From Candidatus Saccharimonadales bacterium (GTDB lineage: Bacteria > Patescibacteriota > Saccharimonadia > Saccharimonadales > UBA4665), in NCBI GenBank assembly GCA_025450135.1, contig JANWHZ010000054.1, forward strand, positions 1-13,187: a DNA stretch of 13,187 nt, in the 5' to 3' direction. The stretch's first letter is position 1; every line of letters begins with the position of its first letter. Positions 5,484 to 12,593 of the stretch are shown in pieces. The notes under the pieces were generated by a model. It was not told where the DNA came from. It was given only the letters and a program-made list of their open reading frames with translations, and ran no database searches. The position numbers and the translations under genes were made by a program.

Positions 5484-5830
5484 ACCTGTTTTGTACCTGT
5501 CACATTTAGTGTCGCAATTACATTTGCATCACCCGCGGACCATACAGCAAATATATATTGTCCGCATTTGATTATGCTTGCACTTACTCTATCGCTTGCA
5601 TCGCCGCTAGAACCGCTTACAGTGCCATCACGGTAATTAGATTGAATAGGTGAATCACCAGCATAAATTCTGCATTGCGATTCGTTAACGGCATTCTGAT
5701 TTGCAGACACATGCACATTATCAGGATACCAAATTTCCCTTGCAGTTTTCGGCCCTAGCTTTGCAGTGCCATTACCGCCAGCGTTTAGCTGAATGGTAAC
5801 TGACTCATTAAGCATAACCGAAACTGGCAT
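5480..5830 (-). CDS. Beta-rich probable virion (spike/vertex) protein, 116 residues
   Basis: AAGGCAGGTG precedes the ATG at 5830. The protein alternates beta strands and turns (VSVMLNESVTIQLNAGGNGT, then REIWYPDNVHVSANQ) and ends IATLNVTGTKQV. It has no membrane helix. The segment NESQCRIYAGDSPIQSNYRDGTVSGSS followed by a strand series looks like a small jelly-roll or Ig-like domain. Similar small proteins occur beside fibre genes in actinophages, as far as I remember. It sits directly upstream of the spike and overlaps it by 4 nt, so a base or partner for the spike at the capsid vertex is the likeliest role. That is inference from position. Confidence 0.6.
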   Translation of the reverse strand: MPVSVMLNESVTIQLNAGGNGTAKLGPKTAREIWYPDNVHVSANQNAVNESQCRIYAGDSPIQSNYRDGTVSGSSGDASDRVSASIIKCGQYIFAVWSAGDANVIATLNVTGTKQV

Positions 5831-6229
5831 TTACACCTGCCTTATAATTGTAAAACTAACCCTAGTCGGATATGTAGCAGCGGATACAAATTGCTCATCA
5901 TGCGCTCTTACAACATAGTCATTTCCGACCGGCATCAATCGGCCATTAGGCGCAACGAGTGCCCCGGTAAGATTAGCAGGATCACTCGCTTCACTAATGC
6001 TACCGGAAAGGACAACCGGATTATCCATTATATTCATAAAAAGGCTTATACGCGCCGGATCATATCCAACCAATTGTACCCATGGATTTGCAAGTGTAAG
6101 CACAATTGTTCTATGCGAACTGCGAATTTCTTTTGGCCGATCTTTCGCTTTATTCGCATCTTCTATTACGCGAACATTAACAGTCGGCATTTCTGGCGAT
6201 ACTACTGCATCATCATAATTAGCTGTCAT
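5831..6229 (-). CDS. Beta-rich probable virion protein, 132 residues
   Basis: After a polar first 35 residues (AKDRPKEIRSSHRT), a beta-strand-rich domain follows: IVLTLANPWVQLVGYDPAR, LFMNIMDNPVVLSGSISEAS, LTGALVAPNGRLMPVGNDYV, and TYPTRVSFTIIRQV. The pattern resembles small phage proteins in which a strand-loop repeat ends in a 'Y-P-T-R-V' motif, sometimes found near fibres. It has no membrane segment and no catalytic motif. It overlaps the upstream gene by 4 nt (ATGA) and abuts the downstream one. The neighbours point to a role in the spike or vertex complex. The name is tentative. Confidence 0.6.
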   Translation of the reverse strand: MTANYDDAVVSPEMPTVNVRVIEDANKAKDRPKEIRSSHRTIVLTLANPWVQLVGYDPARISLFMNIMDNPVVLSGSISEASDPANLTGALVAPNGRLMPVGNDYVVRAHDEQFVSAATYPTRVSFTIIRQV

Positions 6230-6693
6230 ATTGGTATTGGCATTTTCGTCTTGGCGAAATTAGAAATGACATTTTGTGCGCCGGTTATTCGCGCCACGCC
6301 TACCCCTATCAGAACGATTCCCAATAGTATTTCACCGATGCGAATAAACCAACTACTTAGATTAAAACCCCCTAGCACATCTATTGCATTTGCGGCGCCT
6401 TTCGCCGCCGCAACTGGCAATTGTCCAAGCAATTGCGTTGTTTCACTAATAACATTAGCTAGACCTTTGGCGACAATTTCAGATATAAATCCCGCCAAAT
6501 TTTGATATGGCGTATTACTGGGATGCGCTTTATTATAATTAGCGTAAGCCGTACCGTATTTAGGCCCCCATTTTGGATCGGCATTAAGTAGGCTTTGATA
6601 ATAGGCAGCGGTTTTATCTTGTGGCATTGCTGCGCCATTACCGGGTTGTACTGGATATGTAGCATGCTGCTCTGCAAGAGTTGGAAATGGCAT
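6226..6693 (-). CDS. Single-pass membrane virion protein, 155 residues
   Basis: GGAGGTTATTAA gives a strong ribosome binding site before the ATG at 6693. The first 60 residues are polar (YYQSLLNADPKWGPKYGTAY). Residues 66-105 are amphipathic, and residues about 117-136 (FIRIGEILLGIVLIGVGVA) form a clear transmembrane helix followed by a basic C-terminus. The SSWFIRIGE-x-LLG-x-VLIGVG pattern is familiar from actinophage membrane proteins. It follows the two wall-cutting enzymes and precedes the spike genes, so it is probably an internal-membrane protein linking vertex and membrane or helping DNA entry. That role is inferred. Confidence 0.65.
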   Translation of the reverse strand: MPFPTLAEQHATYPVQPGNGAAMPQDKTAAYYQSLLNADPKWGPKYGTAYANYNKAHPSNTPYQNLAGFISEIVAKGLANVISETTQLLGQLPVAAAKGAANAIDVLGGFNLSSWFIRIGEILLGIVLIGVGVARITGAQNVISNFAKTKMPIPI

Positions 6694-7263
6694 TTAATAA
6701 CCTCCATGCGGCGTATTAACAGGACTGCCATAATTAGCCTTAATGTAATCCAATCCCCATTTAATTTGCGCCGCCGCATTAGAACTGCCACCACATTCGG
6801 GAGGATTACCGGCATTACCGGCCGGATATGGACATACACTTCCGTGACCAGCAATTACTTTTTTATCACCATGCCCGCATGCTTGTACAATGCCGTAAGC
6901 GTATGCATCATTTCCGCAACTTGCGCTAGTATTCCAAATGGTATTAGACCATCCAGATTCAGAATTCCAGAGCGAAACAAGTGCATTCCATTCCGCGCCA
7001 GAATCCCACCCATAGCCTTTTGCTATTTGCCTGGCAATTCCCTGATTCTGTGAAGGTGTTCCGCCAGCAGCGCCACTATTACTACTGCCGCTATTGCTTT
7101 CTGCACTTGTGAGAGAGAGGGACGCTTGACCTTCATTGGGGCTTTTTCCTTTCAGGATATTCTCAAATGCTTTAATGGGTGAATAGCCTTTAATACCGCC
7201 ATATACAAAAACAACCCCAACAGCAATTGCTGCAATTCCAGGCCCGTCCATTTTCTTACTCAT
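6694..7263 (-). CDS. Membrane-anchored lytic transglycosylase, 189 residues
   Basis: I start at ATG 7263 (MSKKMDGPGIAAIAVG), which overlaps the previous stop as ATGA, rather than at an upstream ATG inside that gene. Residues 9-26 form a transmembrane anchor (GIAAIAVGVVFVYGGIKG), followed by a Ser/Gly/Asn linker (about 45-75) and a C-terminal enzyme domain. The domain carries LWNSESGWS with the likely catalytic Glu102, AYAYGIVQA (121-129) and AAQIKWGLDYIKANYGSP. These are hallmarks of the lytic transglycosylase/lysozyme-like domain of actinobacteria and their phages, which cleaves the glycan strands of peptidoglycan. Cys116, 129, 144 and 157 might form disulfides. PRD1 uses a membrane-bound transglycosylase (P7) for genome entry, and this is the likely counterpart. 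Confidence 0.8.
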   Translation of the reverse strand: MSKKMDGPGIAAIAVGVVFVYGGIKGYSPIKAFENILKGKSPNEGQASLSLTSAESNSGSSNSGAAGGTPSQNQGIARQIAKGYGWDSGAEWNALVSLWNSESGWSNTIWNTSASCGNDAYAYGIVQACGHGDKKVIAGHGSVCPYPAGNAGNPPECGGSSNAAAQIKWGLDYIKANYGSPVNTPHGGY

Positions 7264-7841
7264 TTGAGCCTGCCATAACATAGGATAGGACCATTCCCAT
7301 ATCCAGCAATTGGCGTAATTTTTGTACCTTCTTTACTATTCAACGCTGATATCATTTGAGTATTGCTAATGGCAATTCCCATATGTCCGGCCCAAACAAT
7401 AAGATCACCAGCTTGCAATTCATTTGCTTTTATATGCGCCAATCCGGGCCATACCCCCCATGATCCCGTAGGCGGCCCATGCACACTTCCATCATATTTA
7501 CCAGCAGCATATCCAGGAATGGCGCGACCGGCATCATGACCAATAACCCAATTAGCAAATGAGCTGCAATCCCAATTACTTTTACCATTCTTTCCAGGCG
7601 CGCCGCCATATGTATATCCGTGACCAACATACTTTTGCGCGTCATTTGCAATTCCACTCGACGTGCCAATTATGCCACCGCTAGAAATGTCACTAGTAAG
7701 TGTATATTGTTCCGTACCTGTTGGCGCTTTTCCAGTAATTACTTGACCAATTGTGGCAGTCAGATTCCAGCCTTTAATACCGGACCATACGAGTATTGAT
7801 CCGATAGCAACGGATGAAAGCGCTATACCATTAATTGGCAT
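7260..7841 (-). CDS. Membrane-anchored NlpC/P60-type peptidase, 193 residues
   Basis: The N-terminus has a transmembrane anchor (about residues 7-25, ALSSVAIGSILVWSGIKGW), then a linker to about 60. The enzyme domain contains NWDCSSFANWV with the probable catalytic Cys92 and AGHMGIAIS with His153. YVGHGYTYGG precedes the Cys, as in NlpC/P60 cysteine peptidases that cut peptide stems in peptidoglycan. The third polar residue of the triad is not obvious. The anchor and linker start (to about residue 50) strongly resemble those of the adjacent transglycosylase, so the two enzymes probably sit side by side in the virion membrane and open the wall during entry. The start overlaps the upstream stop as TAATG. 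Confidence 0.75.
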   Translation of the reverse strand: MPINGIALSSVAIGSILVWSGIKGWNLTATIGQVITGKAPTGTEQYTLTSDISSGGIIGTSSGIANDAQKYVGHGYTYGGAPGKNGKSNWDCSSFANWVIGHDAGRAIPGYAAGKYDGSVHGPPTGSWGVWPGLAHIKANELQAGDLIVWAGHMGIAISNTQMISALNSKEGTKITPIAGYGNGPILCYGRLK

Positions 7842-8236
7842 TAATATTGGACTCCCGATGCCTCTTGTTCATACATTGATGAAACAGCAGCGCCAGCCGG
7901 AGCATATGTGCTTTCACCAGGCGGTTGCATTACTCCTGTTTCTGGATGCGCCATAATTGAATGGCGGTAATTCAATTCCATTGCGATAATCGTTGCCGAT
8001 CCAAGAATGATGATATTAGCATCCTTAGCAATTAGACCAATACCAGCAACCATTATTGCAGCGGTATATCCAGACTTTTTGCGAGCTGTTTCTGCCGCTG
8101 GATGATTGGCATCGGTCATTTGCACTTGCACCGATGATCCGATATTCAATTGGTAAATTGCGTATACTGCACCCATTACTGCAACGCCGGCAATAATACT
8201 ATTCTCCGGCTTTAGATAACTCTTAAAAGCTGCCAT
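7841..8236 (-). CDS. Conserved multi-pass membrane protein, 131 residues
   Basis: I chose ATG 8236 (MAAFKSYLKPENSIIAG), which follows AAGGAATTATCA and lies just after the previous stop, over an upstream start that would overlap the previous gene. Hydrophobic segments are at about 13-31 (SIIAGVAVMGAVYAIYQLNI), 57-70 (YTAAIMVAGIGLIA) and 73-86. The tail is Pro/Ala/Gly-rich (GVMQPPGESTYAPAGAAV). I recall similar 'FKSYLKPENS...' proteins in actinobacterial phages, but no function is established. It is likely an abundant internal-membrane protein of the virion, in the middle of the membrane-protein cluster. Confidence 0.65.
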   Translation of the reverse strand: MAAFKSYLKPENSIIAGVAVMGAVYAIYQLNIGSSVQVQMTDANHPAAETARKKSGYTAAIMVAGIGLIAKDANIIILGSATIIAMELNYRHSIMAHPETGVMQPPGESTYAPAGAAVSSMYEQEASGVQY

Positions 8237-8246
8237 TGATAATTCC

Positions 8247-9077
8247 TTAATGAATGGTAATGTGAATATTATTACCAGCGCCGCCAGGCAATGCTTGAAT
8301 ACCAAAATTATATGTCCACCCGCGATGCAATCCAGGGAAAGTAATCGATGTATTATTCGTACTACCCTTTTTAACTATTACATGATTCATTTCAGAAAGG
8401 ACATATCCATATCCATGCTTTACTCCGCTAGCCTTATTCCAATTCACTGTCGCAGTTGTACCATTAACCTTTACATTCAAATTACTAATAGGACCTGCTT
8501 GTTGTCCAGTAGGCGCAGGAGTTGGCGTAGGAATTGGCGATGGCGTTGCAGTTATATATCCGGGTGGATGACCATTCGGTCCGCTAGTTGGCGGATATCC
8601 GCCAATCGCAATTGCCGATTGAACAATGCTAACCATTGCATCTGTCGTCAATGGCTGTCCGGTAATGTATTTACCAATTGCATTACCAACGGTCGGCCCA
8701 TCCGCGCCCATATTATTAATTTCATAATTTTCTACAAATTGCGTCCATTCGGCATTATTGGCAAATGAGCCGGGCGCGCCACTTCCGAATGTGGCACTAG
8801 CGCCACCACCATATCCGGCAAATCCGTAAGCACCTTGAATGGGATTTTGATAATTACCTTGAGCAGACAATGCGGCGGCATCTTCCGCACTTCCGTAAGG
8901 ATATCCAGTTGCAGGATCAATGGTACTAGAACCGGCCGCATCAATACTAGCTTGACTTGCAGCGGATGCCTTTTGTTTACGATAATAAAAGACGCCAGCA
9001 ACCATTACTATTCCAACAGCGCCAATGACCAAATTCTTATTGACAGGCTTTCCGCCAATATTAACTGTATCGGCCAT
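8247..9077 (-). CDS. Membrane-anchored protein with a fibronectin type III-like domain, 276 residues
   Basis: The N-terminal transmembrane helix lies at about residues 15-33 (NLVIGAVGIVMVAGVFYYRK). An Ala/Gly/Ser-rich stretch follows, and then a helical domain of about 105-160 (NAEWTQFVENYEINNMGADG, GNAIGKYITGQPLTTDAMVS) with the sequence style of actinophage virion proteins. A Pro/Thr linker (TATPSPIPTPTPAPTG, 176-191) leads to a C-terminal beta domain (about 195-276; GPISNLNVKVNGTTATVNWN) that reads as fibronectin type III. The ATG at 9077 is preceded by GTGGTGACC. The layout, a membrane anchor with an extended linker and a sticky end domain, would suit a protein spanning from the internal membrane through a vertex. 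The role is inferred. Confidence 0.65.
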   Translation of the reverse strand: MADTVNIGGKPVNKNLVIGAVGIVMVAGVFYYRKQKASAASQASIDAAGSSTIDPATGYPYGSAEDAAALSAQGNYQNPIQGAYGFAGYGGGASATFGSGAPGSFANNAEWTQFVENYEINNMGADGPTVGNAIGKYITGQPLTTDAMVSIVQSAIAIGGYPPTSGPNGHPPGYITATPSPIPTPTPAPTGQQAGPISNLNVKVNGTTATVNWNKASGVKHGYGYVLSEMNHVIVKKGSTNNTSITFPGLHRGWTYNFGIQALPGGAGNNIHITIH

Positions 9078-9081
9078 TAGG

Positions 9082-9960
9082 TCACCACAATTCTATCGGA
9101 TCAGTTCCCATTGGATCACCATATCCGGGCGTATATGTAGCGATATTAGGCGATGGAGGCGGCATGTATTCCATTGGCGTATCCATTAGAGTTGCACCCG
9201 TATCGTAACTAAATGCAAATCCTAGATCCTGTCCGGTAAATTGCGAATTCGCGCCAATTGGCGGTTTTGCCGTACCCGGAATTGATTTAAACAATGGACG
9301 TCCGCCAGGACGCATCCACATATAATTACCCGGAATAGTATTCCAGGCATATCGTCTATGCTGATGTTTTGAGCCTAGCTCAAATTGATTCGCTTTATGA
9401 TATGCATTTGACGGTGCATCATTAACGCCAAATCCATTCGCCTGGAATGCAATTTGCTTAGTGGTATCTGGCACATCACTATGGCCTGGATTAACCTCCC
9501 ACAATTCATGCCAACTATCTTGCGCAACGCTACCCATTTGAGTATGTTGCATAGTCTTTGCCGTATTAAGATCGCTTGATTTGTTCCCCATTTGAATGGT
9601 TTGCAAACCAATTGCGTCAGCTTGATTGGGAATAGGACCGGAAAGTGTAACATTTTTTACGGATGCATGTGACCTAGTAAGACTAGGCGTATTGTAATCA
9701 AAATCCGGATATTGCTCTGGACTTCCCGCGCTTTCCAAAAACCAAAATTCATCCGAAAGCAATTGGTTTTCTTCGCCTCTTGGACCAGGCTTTGCAGCGG
9801 GCACCATTTGCGATTCCCATGAATAAGGAATCGCTTGTTCGCCAACATGCGAATGGTATGGATGCGCTATTCCACCCATTCTTTGTTCTGCTGTGGCAAA
9901 CGGCGATGGATTCGTAATAGCATTGTATCCGGCCAATGCATTAAGGGCCGAAACTGCCAT
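9082..9960 (-). CDS. Probable virion protein of unknown fold, 292 residues
   Basis: The ATG at 9960 overlaps the previous stop (TAATG) and follows a strong GGAGGTAAGAAG site. There is no membrane helix, Walker motif or enzyme signature. The protein is rich in Pro, Gly, His, Met and aromatic residues, with stretches such as EEQAIPYSWESQ-like loops near the start, TIQMGNKSSDLNTAKT in the middle, and a Pro/Gly/Tyr-rich end (ATYTPGYGDPMGTDPIELW). Its size and position between small membrane proteins and the FN3-like protein fit a minor capsid or penton-associated component. I do not recognise a named family. It is not the packaging ATPase. Confidence 0.6.
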   Translation of the reverse strand: MAVSALNALAGYNAITNPSPFATAEQRMGGIAHPYHSHVGEQAIPYSWESQMVPAAKPGPRGEENQLLSDEFWFLESAGSPEQYPDFDYNTPSLTRSHASVKNVTLSGPIPNQADAIGLQTIQMGNKSSDLNTAKTMQHTQMGSVAQDSWHELWEVNPGHSDVPDTTKQIAFQANGFGVNDAPSNAYHKANQFELGSKHQHRRYAWNTIPGNYMWMRPGGRPLFKSIPGTAKPPIGANSQFTGQDLGFAFSYDTGATLMDTPMEYMPPPSPNIATYTPGYGDPMGTDPIELW

Positions 9961-10118
9961 TACTTCTTACCTCCGGTAATAATATCAGTTTCCGATCCAC
10001 CAATTACTTGCCGCGCGCCTTGCGCTGCCTTATAGAATCCATTTGGATTAGTTACCACCAAAAACAACGCACCCAACCCAATTAGGCCCATCAGCCATTT
10101 TTGCAATGTGGATTGCAT
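9960..10118 (-). CDS. Small single-pass membrane protein, 52 residues
   Basis: The protein begins MQSTLQKWLMGLIGLGALFL. One transmembrane helix spans about residues 9-23, followed by a polar, basic tail with GARQVIGGSETDIITGGKK. The start follows GGGGTGAAATAA, 1 nt past the previous stop codon, and the stop overlaps the next start (TAATG). Small one-helix proteins like this are a hallmark of the internal membrane of tectiviruses, where they pair with the capsid shell. I cannot assign it to a specific PRD1 protein. Confidence 0.7.
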   Translation of the reverse strand: MQSTLQKWLMGLIGLGALFLVVTNPNGFYKAAQGARQVIGGSETDIITGGKK

Positions 10119-10119
10119 T

Positions 10120-10419
10120 TTATTTCACCCCAACGAATTTCGACATATTTTCCAATGGTCCAGGCGCATTGCCAACCGGAATAACCAATACCGCCAATAG
10201 AACTAGACCGGCCAGACCTTTACCCAATGGCTCACTTACATTCTCTAGTCCAGTGCAAACCAAAGCAAGAATTGCGGTCGCGGGAATCAATCGCCAAAGA
10301 TTCGTATCCGTTTTAATGGACGTTGTAAAATCTTTGTGCGCTGCAATTGGCGCAAAGATTGCCTCATTCGCGGCCGCAATTCCGCCCGCTGCCAATACTA
10401 GACCGGCGGCACTTGCCAT
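10120..10419 (-). CDS. Multi-pass membrane protein, 99 residues
   Basis: Three hydrophobic segments lie at about residues 3-21 (SAAGLVLAAGGIAAANEAIF), 44-58 (LIPATAILALVCTGL) and 66-82 (GKGLAGLVLLAVLVIPVG), with a polar loop around HKDFTTSIKTDTN. The start lies directly after the stop codon of the 33-residue gene; no strong ribosome binding site is visible, so translation is probably coupled. It is likely an internal virion membrane protein, given its place right after the major capsid gene. A holin role is an alternative, but the lysis cassette lies far downstream. Confidence 0.65.
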   Translation of the reverse strand: MASAAGLVLAAGGIAAANEAIFAPIAAHKDFTTSIKTDTNLWRLIPATAILALVCTGLENVSEPLGKGLAGLVLLAVLVIPVGNAPGPLENMSKFVGVK

Positions 10420-10521
10420 TTAAATCGATGGCAGATTACTAACGCCGGGAAGTGAACTAATCTTACCGTGTAGCATATAGACCACAATTGCAGTGACCAA
10501 TACGATTTGCCATGTCTTCAT
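10420..10521 (-). CDS. Tiny membrane protein, 33 residues
   Basis: The protein begins MKTWQIVLVTAIVVYMLHGK and ends SNLPSI. Residues about 5-18 form one short hydrophobic helix with Lys and His at its ends. The ribosome binding site GGAGGT lies inside the end of the capsid gene, and the start overlaps that gene's stop (TAATG). The strong site, the coupling and the exact packing between two genes make it credible despite its size. PRD1-type virions contain several membrane peptides this small. Function is unknown. Confidence 0.65.
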   Translation of the reverse strand: MKTWQIVLVTAIVVYMLHGKISSLPGVSNLPSI

Positions 10522-11681
10522 TATGCGGCACCTCCGGAGATAAGCGAATAACGATTCTTACTTGGCGTTGCAAGCCAATTAGTAAGCGCAAAGAATGTAG
10601 TAGCGCCACCCATTGATCCAGTCAAGCGAATCAAAGAGTTGACTTGCGTATCGAGATACTTAAAACGCAATTCCGCGCCAGGCTGATTATTCATATCCTT
10701 TGTAAACCAAACGGGGAATACGCCATTTTCCCGTCCACATGCTGTATCAGCGGCGGGAACTGTAGCGCCATATGCATTAAATCCGAAATCCCTAGACATT
10801 TTTGCAATCCAGAGATTCTTTGACCGAGTAAAGTAATTGATGTTACCAATTAGAAGGGTAGCTGGATCCATCCAGTTAGCATCCGCAGTTGCGCGCGTAG
10901 CATTACCGGCATCTCTAACATAGTAAACGATATTGCGAATCGGGAAACCAACAGCATTAGTAAGGTCATACTTAACCGTTGATGCGGGTAGGGAAACATT
11001 CTCTGACTTCCAGTATTGCAATGATCCCGGCAATGGCGGAGTTTGACTAAATGGGCGGCCATTAGGTGCGCTAGCGGCAGGTTCCGTATAAGAATCGACA
11101 TAACCTCTAATGCGCACATTACCGGCCGTGGATGCAGGCTGAGCAACGCCATTAGCATCCATATAAATTTCAACTTTCCATCCAGGCTTTGATTCATTCT
11201 GGACAGTTCCCAATGCGTCACGAGAAACAACCTCGAATGGCAAATACATCATGTAATGGACAGTGCCGCCAGCGCCAGTAACAACGCTATATGTCAAATC
11301 CGCTCTCGGATCGCCAACGTCAAAATACCCGCCAAACTTATTAATAACCATCCATTCATAACCTAGAACCTGAAATACAACCTCACCGCCTAGGTCATAA
11401 AGCGTAATCTTTTGCACACCACTAAATGGCGAATCGGCAAGTGATGCCGTTGTCGTTCCTGTTGTACTAGTGAAAAGGAAATCAAGCCAAAAACCGCGCG
11501 CCCATCCTGTTGGCGATACATTCCACAATGGCGCAAGCGTTGGCGTTGCAGCCAATGTAACTGTATTATCATAATCCTGCACTCCCGATTCGTAAACGCC
11601 AACCGGGAATGGATATGGCCTAACCGGGGGAGGCGCATTCTTTCCCGGTGCCCTTTGCTGCGGAAGTGTCGGGGTTGTCAT
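10521..11681 (-). CDS. Major capsid protein, double jelly-roll (tectivirus type), 386 residues
   Basis: This protein is likely the shell protein that forms pseudo-hexameric trimers around the membrane. Its length is close to that of PRD1 P3 (395). Characteristic stretches are SPFSGVQKITLYDLGGEVVF (84-103), VINKFGGYFDVGDPR (112-126), LPFEVVSRDALGTVQNES (147-164) in the first jelly roll, and GFPIRNIVYYVRDAGNATR (245-263) and the strand-rich end in the second. These resemble tectiviral capsid proteins, in which a 'dPr...Y', 'lPlei..RDa.G' and 'iRn.v...Rd' order is seen. The N-terminal 25 residues are Pro-rich and could run along the membrane or clamp neighbours. GGAAGGA precedes the ATG, and the previous gene ends right before it. 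The fold assignment is from sequence reading, not a profile search. Confidence 0.8.
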   Translation of the reverse strand: MTTPTLPQQRAPGKNAPPPVRPYPFPVGVYESGVQDYDNTVTLAATPTLAPLWNVSPTGWARGFWLDFLFTSTTGTTTASLADSPFSGVQKITLYDLGGEVVFQVLGYEWMVINKFGGYFDVGDPRADLTYSVVTGAGGTVHYMMYLPFEVVSRDALGTVQNESKPGWKVEIYMDANGVAQPASTAGNVRIRGYVDSYTEPAASAPNGRPFSQTPPLPGSLQYWKSENVSLPASTVKYDLTNAVGFPIRNIVYYVRDAGNATRATADANWMDPATLLIGNINYFTRSKNLWIAKMSRDFGFNAYGATVPAADTACGRENGVFPVWFTKDMNNQPGAELRFKYLDTQVNSLIRLTGSMGGATTFFALTNWLATPSKNRYSLISGGAA

Positions 11682-12125
11682 TTAATGATTTCCTTCCAAT
11701 CGGACATTGGTCACAATTCCTTTCGACTGCGCAATTTCATCTTCCCAGCTAAGTCGCTTAATAATCTCACGATTGCCAAATCCATCTGTATTTCTGGCAC
11801 CTTTATCGTAAGACATTCGAGCAACCTTTATCATTATTTCTGCTTCACATGGCGTCATATCCGCCGGCGTTATCTGAATAAAAGTAAAGTAATTTTCACT
11901 ATTCTTTTGATGACTAATAGCAGACGGTCTTGAATCATAAAGGACATTATCACTTTCGCCAGTATCCAAACGACACGCTATTACCTTACCCATACTGCCG
12001 TAAAGATCTGCGAGCCTATGTAGACGATAGGTATCCGCAATTCGCATTGCAGCATCAGAATGGCCGCCCCATTGGGTTCTGTTTTCTATAGGACAACGTA
12101 TCTGATGTATCAAACGCTCATTCAT
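11682..12125 (-). CDS. Hypothetical protein, 147 residues
   Basis: This soluble protein lies directly upstream of the capsid gene. It contains mixed helix and strand, with QWGGHSDAAMRIADTYRLHR near the start, a central strand (GKVIACRLDTGES), and ENYFTFIQITPADMTPCEAE followed by a helix (AEIMIKVARMSYDKGARN). It has no membrane segment and no nucleotide-binding motif. The start at 12125 has only GGAG about 12 nt upstream. The 3' end carries the ribosome binding site of the capsid gene. It could be an assembly factor or a regulator, but there is no direct evidence. Confidence 0.65.
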   Translation of the reverse strand: MNERLIHQIRCPIENRTQWGGHSDAAMRIADTYRLHRLADLYGSMGKVIACRLDTGESDNVLYDSRPSAISHQKNSENYFTFIQITPADMTPCEAEIMIKVARMSYDKGARNTDGFGNREIIKRLSWEDEIAQSKGIVTNVRLEGNH

Positions 12126-12142
12126 TTACGGCTATACTCCAG

Positions 12143-12262
12143 TTATCCGGCGTATTGCTTGATTGCTGGAATTCTATTAGCCAATAGATTCCAGACAAGC
12201 AAAGCACCCAAAAAACCAATGCCCGTCCAGAAACCAATTTTGGCATTTGCATTAACTGCCAT
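12143..12262 (-). CDS. Small single-pass membrane protein, 39 residues
   Basis: The protein begins MAVNANAKIGFWTGIGFLGA and continues LLVWNLLANRIP, so residues about 9-28 are a transmembrane helix with a short polar tail. AAGGAAG lies 6 nt upstream inside the previous gene, which it overlaps by 11 nt. A second open frame over the same bases (about 45 codons) lacks a ribosome binding site, so I reject it. It is probably a virion membrane peptide or a small lysis/assembly factor. Confidence 0.6.
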   Translation of the reverse strand: MAVNANAKIGFWTGIGFLGALLVWNLLANRIPAIKQYAG

Positions 12263-12392
12263 CTTTTTCTTCCTTTACTGCCGGAAAATTAATATTCTTA
12301 AGAAAACGAATTTCGCCCCGCGTAAGACTAATTTCCTGGCCATCTTTAATAAACGTAACACCACGCTCATCATAATCGCTAACAGTAATCAT
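12252..12392 (-). CDS. Small hypothetical protein, 46 residues
   Basis: The protein begins MITVSDYDERGVTFIKDGQE and continues LTRGEIRFLKNINFP. It is charged and beta-rich at the start, with a Lys/Glu/Asp tail (EEKDGS). AGGAGAGATT gives a strong ribosome binding site just before the ATG. The 83 bp upstream, between it and the zinc-motif gene, hold only a weak 5-bp hairpin. I recognise no family, and it has no membrane segment or cysteines. Confidence 0.6.
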   Translation of the reverse strand: MITVSDYDERGVTFIKDGQEISLTRGEIRFLKNINFPAVKEEKDGS

Positions 12393-12476
12393 AATCTCTC
12401 CTAGATATAAATGTGTGCGTGTTTAGTATCGGTGATGCGCACCCCCACCGTGTTTTTAAGTTTTGGTTTGGTCTAA

Positions 12477-12593
12477 CTATGCTTTTCCGCTACCACGGCA
12501 TTCGCCGCATTTAAACCATTTCATTGAGCCATCTTTCTGGCGGACGCCTAGTTGTCCGCTTCCGCCACACATTCCGCATGTACCTTTACCCAT
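12477..12593 (-). CDS. Zinc-binding microprotein with two CxxC pairs, 38 residues
   Basis: Two CxxCxGxG-type units are visible, TCGMCGGSGQ (residues 5-14) and KCGECRGSG (28-36), separated by a short basic/aromatic stretch (QKDGSMKWF). That arrangement matches half of a DnaJ-type cysteine-rich zinc domain, so one zinc ion held by four cysteines is expected. The start overlaps the stop of the upstream gene (TAATG). It is one of the first genes of the structural operon. It may act in protein-protein or nucleic-acid contacts, as a chaperone-like cofactor or regulator; only the zinc site is supported by sequence. Confidence 0.7.
   Translation of the reverse strand: MGKGTCGMCGGSGQLGVRQKDGSMKWFKCGECRGSGKA

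Noticed and set aside
4839..6505. Long plus-strand open frames opposite the spike and upstream genes
   Set aside because: They are antisense to well-supported genes, have improbable composition (Cys, Ile and Arg runs) and lack ribosome binding sites.
12126..12254. Second minus-strand frame of about 45 codons over the 39-residue membrane gene
   Set aside because: It lacks a ribosome binding site. Its hydrophobic character comes from the same T-rich bases, and the 39-residue frame has a strong site and clean coupling.
12430..12458. Plus-strand hairpin CGGTG/CACCG followed by TGTTTTT, resembling a terminator
   Set aside because: The stem is only 5 bp with an 11-nt loop, and no plus-strand gene precedes it. 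On the minus strand no T-run follows.
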